Assembly: GCA_021795255.1 (NCBI GenBank)
Contig: JAJYPQ010000093.1
Location: 1 to 11,426 of the forward strand
Source of the DNA: Pseudomonadota bacterium
Lineage (GTDB): Bacteria; Pseudomonadota; Gammaproteobacteria; Acidiferrobacterales; Acidiferrobacteraceae
Direction: 5' to 3'
DNA: 11,426 nucleotides
How positions within the stretch are numbered: the first letter of the stretch is position 1; the number at the start of each line of letters is the position of its first letter. The notes beneath the pieces were generated by a model. It saw nothing but the letters and a program-made list of their open reading frames with translations. It made no database searches and had not been told where the DNA came from. Positions 6,452-11,426 of this stretch are shown piece after piece. The translations under genes were made by a program, and so were the position numbers.

Positions 6452-7183
6452 ATGGCCGGCCATAGTAAATGGGCCAATATTCGTTTTCGCAAGGGTGTTC
6501 AAGACGCCAAGCGCGGCAAGATCTTCACGAAGTACATTCGGGAGATCACGATTGCCGCCCGAGTGGGCGGCGGGGATGTCGCCCACAATCCGCGCTTGCG
6601 CCTCGTTATTGACAAAGCGCTCGGGCAAAACATGCCGAAGGATAACATCGAGCGGGCGATCAAGCGCGGTACCGGTGAATTGGACGGGGCCCATTACGAG
6701 GAGATCCAATACGAGGGTTACGCCCCCGGCGGGGTGGCGGTGCTGGTCGCCTGTACCACCGATAATCGCAACCGGACCGCAGGGGAGGTCCGCCATGCGT
6801 TCAGTAAACATGGGGGTAATCTCGGTACCGAGGGGTCGGTCGCCTATCTCTTCGAGAAACGCGGTATTCTGGTCTTTCCCGATGGCGACGAGAATACGCT
6901 TTTGGAGGTCGGGCTCGAGGCTGGGGCCGATGATATCGCGGCCGTTCCCGGGCAGGGGGTAGAGATCGTGACCGCTCCCGAGAAACTGATGGGTGTGCGC
7001 GACGCCTTAGAGCAGCGCGGAGTAAAGCCGCATTCCGCGGAGCTGGTCATCCGTTCGCTCACGGATGTCCCCGTCGAGGGCGAGGAGGCGGAACGGGTGA
7101 TGAAGCTGTTAGAGGCCTTGGAGGATCTGGATGACGTCCAAACCGTGTACACGAACGCCGCATTTTTGGAGGAGCCCGCTTAG
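6452..7183 (+). CDS. yebC: YebC/PmpR family protein
   Basis: This is a 243-residue YebC/PmpR/TACO1-family protein of normal length. It opens with MAGHSKWANIRFRKGVQDAK, the family signature, and continues with QNMPKDNIERAIKRGTGE, YEEIQYEGYAPGG and NRNRTAGEVRHAFSKHGGNL. Members were long called DNA-binding regulators (PmpR in Pseudomonas quorum sensing). More recent work ties the family to translation, helping ribosomes past stalling sequences such as polyproline, in line with mitochondrial TACO1. It sits directly before ruvC as in most gammaproteobacteria. GAGGA 6 bases before the ATG is a good ribosome site. The stop codon lies in the loop of a hairpin that reaches to 6 bases before ruvC. Confidence 0.96.
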   Translation: MAGHSKWANIRFRKGVQDAKRGKIFTKYIREITIAARVGGGDVAHNPRLRLVIDKALGQNMPKDNIERAIKRGTGELDGAHYEEIQYEGYAPGGVAVLVACTTDNRNRTAGEVRHAFSKHGGNLGTEGSVAYLFEKRGILVFPDGDENTLLEVGLEAGADDIAAVPGQGVEIVTAPEKLMGVRDALEQRGVKPHSAELVIRSLTDVPVEGEEAERVMKLLEALEDLDDVQTVYTNAAFLEEPA

Positions 7184-7190
7184 GGCGGGC
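7174..7190 (+). promoter_or_regulatory. Hairpin across the yebC stop and ruvC ribosome-binding site
   Basis: GCCCGC (7174–7179) pairs with GCGGGC (7185–7190) around a five-base loop, TTAGG, that contains the yebC stop codon. The only Shine-Dalgarno-like stretch for ruvC (AGGGCGGG, 7182–7189) lies mostly in the loop and 3' arm, so folding would hide it. The short CTTTG after it is too weak to call a full terminator. Ribosomes reaching the yebC stop would open the stem, so coupling of ruvC to yebC translation is plausible. Confidence 0.4.
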
Positions 7191-7195
7191 CTTTG

Positions 7196-7693
7196 ATGCG
7201 GGTCCTCGGCATTGATCCGGGATCACAACGGACCGGATTCGGTGTTCTAGACGATAAAGGGGGCCGCCCGACCTATGTGGCATGCGGTGTGATTGTCGCC
7301 CTTTCGGGCAGTATTCCCGAGCGCCTTCATCGTATTTTTAGCGGCGTAGACGAGGTGATCGCCACCTATCACCCGGATGTGTGCACCGTTGAGCGGGTCT
7401 TTTTTGCCCATAACGCCGATAGTGCTTTAAAGTTGGGTCAAGCCCGAGGGGTTGTGCTGGTTGCGGCAGCGCGTGCCCATCTGGCGGTTCATGAGTACAC
7501 CGCTTTGCAAATTAAGAAGGCTTCGGTAGGGGTCGGGCATGCCGCGAAGAGCCAGGTTCAACATATGATGCGCGCTTTGTTGGGCTTATCCGCCCTGCCA
7601 TCGCCAGATGCGGCCGACGCCCTGGCCTGCGCGCTTTGTCACATGCACCATAGCAAGGGGCAAGAGTCGCTCCGGCGCGTACTCTCGTCATGA
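7196..7693 (+). CDS. ruvC: Crossover junction endodeoxyribonuclease RuvC
   Basis: This 165-residue Holliday-junction resolvase cuts four-way junctions symmetrically after RuvAB-driven branch migration. All four catalytic acidic residues are present at the same numbers as in E. coli: Asp7 (GIDPGS), Glu66 (VERVFF), Asp138 and Asp141 (SPDAADALA). The conserved Lys107 and Lys118 and the VGVGHAAKSQV segment are also present. The ATG at 7196 is used rather than the adjoining TTG at 7193 because it gives this exact numbering. The frame is 12 bases after yebC and its stop overlaps the ruvA start by 4 bases (ATGA). Confidence 0.96.
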   Translation: MRVLGIDPGSQRTGFGVLDDKGGRPTYVACGVIVALSGSIPERLHRIFSGVDEVIATYHPDVCTVERVFFAHNADSALKLGQARGVVLVAAARAHLAVHEYTALQIKKASVGVGHAAKSQVQHMMRALLGLSALPSPDAADALACALCHMHHSKGQESLRRVLSS

Positions 7694-8259
7694 TCGGTTA
7701 CTTGCGCGGGATGGTCATTGAGAGTGCGCCCCCGCAACTGCTCCTGGACGTTCAGGGGGTCGGCTATGAGATCGAGCTCCCACTTTCGACGTTTGCCGAG
7801 ATTCCACGCGGCGGTGAGCTTACCCTCCATACCCATCTTATCGTGCGCGAGGATGCCCATTTACTTTATGGTTTTCTGACAAGCGAGCGCCGGGCTTGGT
7901 TTCGGCTGCTCCTTAAGGTGAATGGTATTGGACCGCGTGTGGCCTTAGCCTTGCTCTCGAACTTAAGCGATGCGGAGCTGTGGGTATGTGTACAGGAAGA
8001 GGATGTCGGACGCCTCACGCGCACGCCCGGCGTAGGCCGCAAGACGGCCGAACGGCTTTTGATCGAGCTGCGCGGCAAAATGCCAGAAAGCGGTCCGGTT
8101 GTGAGGGGGCGAAGCGGGGAAGCGATCAGCGCCTTGCTGACGCTTGGCTATAATGACCGGGAAGCGAAAGCTGCAGTGGATCGAGCAGAGAAGGAGCTTG
8201 GGACTGTGGCGTCTGGGGAGGACCTTATTCGCGAGGCCCTAAGGGGTATGGTGCGATGA
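7690..8259 (+). CDS. ruvA: Holliday junction branch migration protein RuvA
   Basis: This 189-residue DNA-binding subunit forms the tetramer that holds the Holliday junction flat and loads RuvB. Domain I is the OB fold ([15 protein letters not shown] onward) with the acidic pin Glu54/Asp55 in [11 protein letters not shown]. Two helix-hairpin-helix motifs follow, [17 protein letters not shown] (74–90) and [16 protein letters not shown] (109–124). The C-terminal RuvB-binding domain is about 141–189. The linker before it is short (about 131–140), which makes this protein shorter than the 203-residue E. coli RuvA. Both ends overlap neighbours by 4 bases, a sign of tight translational coupling with ruvC and ruvB. 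Confidence 0.95.
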   Translation: MIGYLRGMVIESAPPQLLLDVQGVGYEIELPLSTFAEIPRGGELTLHTHLIVREDAHLLYGFLTSERRAWFRLLLKVNGIGPRVALALLSNLSDAELWVCVQEEDVGRLTRTPGVGRKTAERLLIELRGKMPESGPVVRGRSGEAISALLTLGYNDREAKAAVDRAEKELGTVASGEDLIREALRGMVR

Positions 8260-9299
8260 TCGAAACCGAACGGCTGGTGGCGCGCGACGGGCCACCCGAG
8301 GAGCGAGCCGCGGAGGTGAGCCTCAGGCCGCAACGTCTCGCCGACTATATAGGTCAGCCCCGGCTGCGCGCGAAACTCGAGATCTTCCTTGCGGCTGCGC
8401 GGGGCCGTAAGGAGTCGCTTGACCATGTTTTGCTTTTTGGACCCCCCGGCCTTGGCAAAACCACGCTCGCCCACATCATCGCCGAAGAGATGGGGGCCGC
8501 GCTGCGCCAGACATCGGGGCCGGTCCTGGAGCGCCCCGGCGACTTGGCGGCTCTTTTGACCAATTTGAAGGCGCATGATGTCCTTTTTATCGATGAAATC
8601 CATCGCTTGAGCCCAGTTATCGAGGAGATCCTGTATCCGGCGATGGAGGATTTCGAACTGGATATCCTGATAGGCGAAGGTCCGGCTGCCCGTTCGATCA
8701 AATTGAGTTTGCCACCCTTTACTCTGATTGGTGCGACTACCCGGGCGGGGCTCTTGACTTCGCCTCTGCGCGATCGATTCGGGATCGTCGAGCGCTTGGA
8801 ATTCTATGAAACAAGCGATCTTGCTCGGATCGTGGCGCGCTCCGCGGACCTTTTGAAGATGGCGGTGGATGAAGAGGGGGTGCGCGCTATCGCATCGTGC
8901 GCGCGCGGGACCCCGCGGATCGCCAATCGCCTTTTAAAACGCGCTCGTGACTTTGCCGAAGTGCGCAATCAGGGACACCTGACAGGCTCTGTGGCCCACG
9001 AGGCCTTGCGCATGTTGGAGGTCGACGACCACGGCTTCGATACCCTGGATCGGAAGCTCTTATGGGCCGTGACCGATACCTTCCAGGGCGGTCCGGTGGG
9101 CCTAGATAGTCTTGCGGCCGCGATCGGCGAGGAGCGCGGGACCCTTGAGGATGTCGTCGAACCGTTTTTGATCCAAAAGGGCTATCTCATGCGTACGCCG
9201 CGCGGGCGCATGGCCACGCCGCGTGCCTATCAACTGTTTGGTCTTGCGGTGCCCGATGGGTCGCTGAATCGGCAGAACGGTCTGCTCGGCGATGATTGA
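8256..9299 (+). CDS. ruvB: Holliday junction branch migration ATPase RuvB
   Basis: This 347-residue AAA+ motor forms hexameric rings that pump DNA through the RuvA-bound junction. It shows the RLADYIGQ lead-in at 28–34, Walker [10 protein letters not shown] (62–70, Lys68), Walker B FIDEIH (111–116, Asp113/Glu114), sensor 1 GATTRAG (159–165), the arginine-finger region LRDRFG (171–176) and the C-terminal winged helix ([19 protein letters not shown]). Length and motif spacing are normal. The ATG overlaps the ruvA stop by 4 bases and the gene's end overlaps ybgC by 8 bases. Confidence 0.97.
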   Translation: MIETERLVARDGPPEERAAEVSLRPQRLADYIGQPRLRAKLEIFLAAARGRKESLDHVLLFGPPGLGKTTLAHIIAEEMGAALRQTSGPVLERPGDLAALLTNLKAHDVLFIDEIHRLSPVIEEILYPAMEDFELDILIGEGPAARSIKLSLPPFTLIGATTRAGLLTSPLRDRFGIVERLEFYETSDLARIVARSADLLKMAVDEEGVRAIASCARGTPRIANRLLKRARDFAEVRNQGHLTGSVAHEALRMLEVDDHGFDTLDRKLLWAVTDTFQGGPVGLDSLAAAIGEERGTLEDVVEPFLIQKGYLMRTPRGRMATPRAYQLFGLAVPDGSLNRQNGLLGDD

Positions 9300-9717
9300 G
9301 GTCTCTGGTGACGCGTTTTCGGTGACGGTGCGCGTGTATTATGCAGACACGGATGCGGCAGGTGTCGTGTATTATGCCAACTATTTGCGCTTCATGGAGC
9401 GGGCCCGCACCGATTGGCTACGGGCACAAATGGCCGGACCCCATGAACTTGCTGCGAGCGACAAGGTCTTATTCGCGGTCCGTTCCGTGGCGCTCGAATT
9501 TCTCGTGCCCGCGCGTTTGGATGACTGCTTGACGGTTACCGCTGAGCCCACCTCTGTCCGGGGGGCGAGCTTGACATTCTATCAGGCGTGTTTGCGAGGT
9601 AAGGAGATCGTGTGTTGTGGTGAGGTAGATCTGGTGTGCGTTGATGCCCAAACGTTTACACCTCGCCGCCTTCCCGGGGCGCTGGCTCAGGTTTTGATCA
9701 AAACGTCCGATTTGTAA
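9292..9717 (+). CDS. ybgC: Tol-Pal system-associated acyl-CoA thioesterase YbgC
   Basis: This 141-residue hotdog-fold thioesterase has the family motif [20 protein letters not shown] (15–34). Asp21 corresponds to the catalytic Asp18 of E. coli YbgC. PARLDD (73–78) and the RGASLTFYQ strand are also family-typical. YbgC proteins hydrolyse acyl-CoA or acyl-ACP and are linked to phospholipid metabolism at the inner membrane. The gene is almost always the first of the tol-pal cluster, as here. The ATG lies 8 bases inside ruvB with no strong ribosome site, so it likely depends on ribosomes finishing ruvB. Its stop codon overlaps the tolQ Shine-Dalgarno. Confidence 0.95.
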   Translation: MIEVSGDAFSVTVRVYYADTDAAGVVYYANYLRFMERARTDWLRAQMAGPHELAASDKVLFAVRSVALEFLVPARLDDCLTVTAEPTSVRGASLTFYQACLRGKEIVCCGEVDLVCVDAQTFTPRRLPGALAQVLIKTSDL

Positions 9718-9722
9718 AGGAG
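9716..9722 (+). promoter_or_regulatory. Strong ribosome-binding site fixing the TTG start of tolQ
   Basis: AAAGGAG overlaps the ybgC stop codon and stands 6 bases before TTG at 9729. The nearby ATG at 9724 is followed after one codon by a stop, so it cannot be the start. Spacing and strength therefore choose TTG as the tolQ initiator. Confidence 0.75.
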
Positions 9723-9728
9723 AATGCT

Positions 9729-10433
9729 TTGAGAATTGCCGCTTCACATCAGGGTATCACCCTGTGGTCCATGGTCGCCCATGCGAGCCTCGTCGTTCAA
9801 CTCATGATGTTGATTTTGTTTGTCGTCTCGGTGATCTCATGGACCATGATCTTCCGTAAATGGTTTATTGTCAAAAATGCTTATCGGGAAGTGGAGCGTT
9901 TTGAAGATCGATTTTGGCAAGGCGCGAACGTCAACCATCTTTATGCTGAGCTCTCGCGCAACGAAGATAAGCTATCCGGCGATGCCAGCGTTTTCGTCGC
10001 TGGATTTCGCGAATACACCCGTCTTGAGAAACAAAAGGGCATATTGCCCGCAGACATCGTAGAAGGAGTTCAGCGGGCCATGCGTGTGGCCTTGAGCCGC
10101 GAAATTGACTACCTCGAAACCCATTTGTCGTTTCTGGCCACTGTCGGCTCCACGAGCCCCTACATCGGTCTTTTCGGAACGGTGTGGGGTATCATGACGG
10201 CCTTCCAGTCCTTCGGAAATATGCAGCAGGCGACATTAGCGCACGTGGCCCCCGGCATTTCTGAGGCCCTAATCGCAACCGCGATGGGGCTTTTCGCGGC
10301 CATTCCCGCAGTTATTGCCTATAATCGTTATGCCGACGATACCGATCGACTGGCGTCGCGTTATGAGATCTTCCTGGAGGAGTTCTCCAGTGTCCTGCAG
10401 CGCCAGGCCTATGTCGCTCGGACTGCCACATGA
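9729..10433 (+). CDS. tolQ: Tol-Pal system protein TolQ
   Basis: This 234-residue inner-membrane protein is the stator subunit of the Tol motor, which uses the proton gradient to energise TolA and hold the outer membrane during division. It has three membrane segments at about 19–42, 134–158 and 172–198. The last two contain the TolQ/ExbB signatures GSTSPYIGLFGTVWGIM (140–156) and ISEALIATAMGLFAAIPAV (177–195), including the Thr residues thought to line the proton path. REVERFEDRFWQG at 53–65 in the first cytoplasmic loop is TolQ-like. Translation begins at TTG with a strong ribosome site. The stop overlaps the tolR ATG by 4 bases. Confidence 0.96.
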   Translation: MRIAASHQGITLWSMVAHASLVVQLMMLILFVVSVISWTMIFRKWFIVKNAYREVERFEDRFWQGANVNHLYAELSRNEDKLSGDASVFVAGFREYTRLEKQKGILPADIVEGVQRAMRVALSREIDYLETHLSFLATVGSTSPYIGLFGTVWGIMTAFQSFGNMQQATLAHVAPGISEALIATAMGLFAAIPAVIAYNRYADDTDRLASRYEIFLEEFSSVLQRQAYVARTAT

Positions 10434-10843
10434 AAAGGCAGCGTCGCGCCCGTCCGCGACTCATGAGTCAAATCAACGTCGTTCCCTATGTCGACGTGAT
10501 GCTCGTCTTGCTGGTTATTTTCATGATCACGGCGCCGATTCTGAAACGTGGCGTCAAGGTGCGTCTGCCTCAGGCGTCTGCGCACGCGATTCCTAATCCC
10601 CATCGTGCGGTGTTGATCGTCACGGTCGACGCAAGCGGCCGCTATTTCCTGGACGGGCACGCCGTGACTCCCGCGCAGTTGGCACAGCGTACGAGTCGGC
10701 TTTTGCGATTGCGCCCGCATACGCCGGTTTTGATTCGCGGGGATCGGGCCGTACCTTACCAGGATGTGGTGCGCGCGATGGTGCTTTTACAACAGGCCGG
10801 CGCGCCGAGCGTCGGGCTTATGACCAAGACTCACGGATCTTAG
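10430..10843 (+). CDS. tolR: Tol-Pal system protein TolR
   Basis: This 137-residue protein has one membrane helix (about 18–38) and a periplasmic domain. The sequence NVVPYVDVMLVLLVIFMITA (16–35) carries Asp22, equivalent to the essential proton-carrying Asp23 of E. coli TolR. The N-terminus is short and very basic (MKRQRRARPR). The periplasmic part retains VKVRLPQA and the VLIRGDRAVPYQDVVRAM segment of the TolR/ExbD fold. TolR works with TolQ as the ion channel of the complex. The gene overlaps tolQ by 4 bases, and tolA begins 1 base after its stop. Confidence 0.95.
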   Translation: MKRQRRARPRLMSQINVVPYVDVMLVLLVIFMITAPILKRGVKVRLPQASAHAIPNPHRAVLIVTVDASGRYFLDGHAVTPAQLAQRTSRLLRLRPHTPVLIRGDRAVPYQDVVRAMVLLQQAGAPSVGLMTKTHGS

Positions 10844-10844
10844 C

Positions 10845-11426
10845 GTGGCCGAACGGAATCGCGAACCGCTTGGGCGTTTCGGTGCGAGCGTGTACGCCCT
10901 GCTCGTGCATCTCGTGTTGATCGGGTTTTTGATCTTAAGCTTTCGTTGGAGTCGGACCGATATATCATACGTTCTCCGGTCCAACCCGCATGTGATTCAT
11001 GCCTTTATGGTGGGCCCGCTACCGAATCCGAGAGTGATTGAGCCTTTACCGCCTGCTTTGCGCCCGATTCCCCACGTCACACCAAAGCCCGCGCCGGCCC
11101 CTAAGCCCAAGCTCATTGCGCGAAAGGGCCCGTCGCCTGCCGCTATCGCCCGAGCCAAGGCCCAAGCATCGCAGCTGGCACACCTAAAGGCTCTAGAGCA
11201 AGCGCGGGCCAAGGCGCAGGCTATGGCCAAGGCGCAGGCTATGGCAAGGGCTCAGGCCTTGGCCAAGGCTCAGGCAGTGGCCAAGGCTCAGGCAGTGGCC
11301 AAGGCGCGTGCCGAAGCGGCGTTAAAGAAGGCCGCCTTGGCCCGTGCCCAACGGCAAGCCGCCGAGGTCCGGGCCGCAGCGCAGGCACGCACTCAGCTGG
11401 CCCGGCAGGTCGCGGCGGCCGCGGCC
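10845..11426 (+). CDS. tolA: Tol-Pal system protein TolA, partial (C-terminus beyond right edge)
   Basis: The visible 194 codons begin with GTG one base after the tolR stop. Domain I has one membrane helix, ASVYALLVHLVLIGFLILSF (14–33), with the conserved His22 and Ser32 of the TolA SHLS motif. Position 18 is Ala where E. coli has Ser. A proline-rich periplasmic stretch (about 58–95) leads into the long Ala/Lys/Gln/Arg helix of domain II, which spans the periplasm. The helix includes a tandem hexapeptide repeat encoded at 11208–11315. The C-terminal domain that meets Pal, TolB and colicins is outside the window. TolA is energised by TolQR and links inner to outer membrane. Confidence 0.92.
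   Translation, partial: MAERNREPLGRFGASVYALLVHLVLIGFLILSFRWSRTDISYVLRSNPHVIHAFMVGPLPNPRVIEPLPPALRPIPHVTPKPAPAPKPKLIARKGPSPAAIARAKAQASQLAHLKALEQARAKAQAMAKAQAMARAQALAKAQAVAKAQAVAKARAEAALKKAALARAQRQAAEVRAAAQARTQLARQVAAAAA
11208..11315 (+). repeat. Tandem 18-base repeat within tolA
   Basis: Six head-to-tail units of 18 bases encode A-[KR]-A-[QR]-A-x. Units 1 and 2 (11208–11243) are identical (GCCAAGGCGCAGGCTATG). Units 4 and 5 (11262–11297) are identical to each other (GCCAAGGCTCAGGCAGTG). Units 3 and 6 are diverged. The exact pairs point to recent local duplication by slippage or unequal exchange, which would change the length of the periplasm-spanning helix by six residues at a time. Confidence 0.9.

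Noticed and set aside
8354..8701. 115-codon frame antisense to ruvB
   Set aside because: It is opposite a highly conserved AAA+ gene and has Ser/Arg-rich composition typical of antisense frames in GC-rich DNA.
10997..11230. Minus-strand Ala-rich frame opposite tolA
   Set aside because: It is a shadow of the repetitive Ala/Lys/Gln codons of tolA, with no independent support.
11208..11315. Possible CRISPR-like array
   Set aside because: The units are 18 bases, contiguous without spacers and in frame within tolA, so this is a protein-coding tandem repeat.

Overview
The window reads as chromosomal core sequence from a GC-rich gammaproteobacterium. The best taxonomic clue is gene order: aspS – nudB – (hydrolase) – yebC – ruvC – ruvA – ruvB – ybgC – tolQ – tolR – tolA is the Pseudomonas-type linkage of the aspS/yebC/ruvCAB block to the tol-pal cluster. 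The fmdB–DUF502 pair in front of aspS is seen in several beta- and gammaproteobacteria. AspRS carries residues associated with the non-discriminating (tRNA-Asp/tRNA-Asn) form. An environmental, possibly autotrophic, gammaproteobacterium would fit, but the genus cannot be fixed from this sequence alone.

Layout. (1) 1–1410, minus strand: a CBS-domain protein running off the left edge, preceded by a fructosamine-kinase-family gene with an extended -10 promoter. (2) About 1412–2102: roughly 690 bases with no convincing gene. (3) 2103–2130: a near-perfect bidirectional terminator. (4) 2135–2473, minus strand: an HU-family DNA-binding protein with a Lys/Ala-rich N-terminal tail. (5) 2474–2662: an AT-rich divergent promoter region. 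(6) 2663–11426, plus strand: thirteen tightly packed genes with gaps of 0–16 bases or overlaps of 4–14 bases. They are fmdB-like, DUF502, aspS, nudB, an alpha/beta hydrolase, yebC, ruvC, ruvA, ruvB, ybgC, tolQ, tolR and tolA; the last is cut by the right edge.

How the genes work together. RuvC, RuvA and RuvB form the Holliday-junction branch-migration and resolution machine and are translationally coupled through ATGA overlaps. TolQ, TolR and TolA form the inner-membrane motor of the Tol-Pal envelope system, with YbgC as its usual thioesterase neighbour. AspRS and YebC act in translation, and NudB in folate precursor synthesis. The block has no strong internal terminator, so much of it may be cotranscribed.

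I do not see a clear new biological system. The points most worth a second look are the unexplained 690-base region next to the HU gene, the hydrolase inserted between nudB and yebC, the hairpin covering the ruvC ribosome-binding site, the non-discriminating AspRS signature, and the TolA details (an 18-base tandem repeat and an altered SHLS motif).
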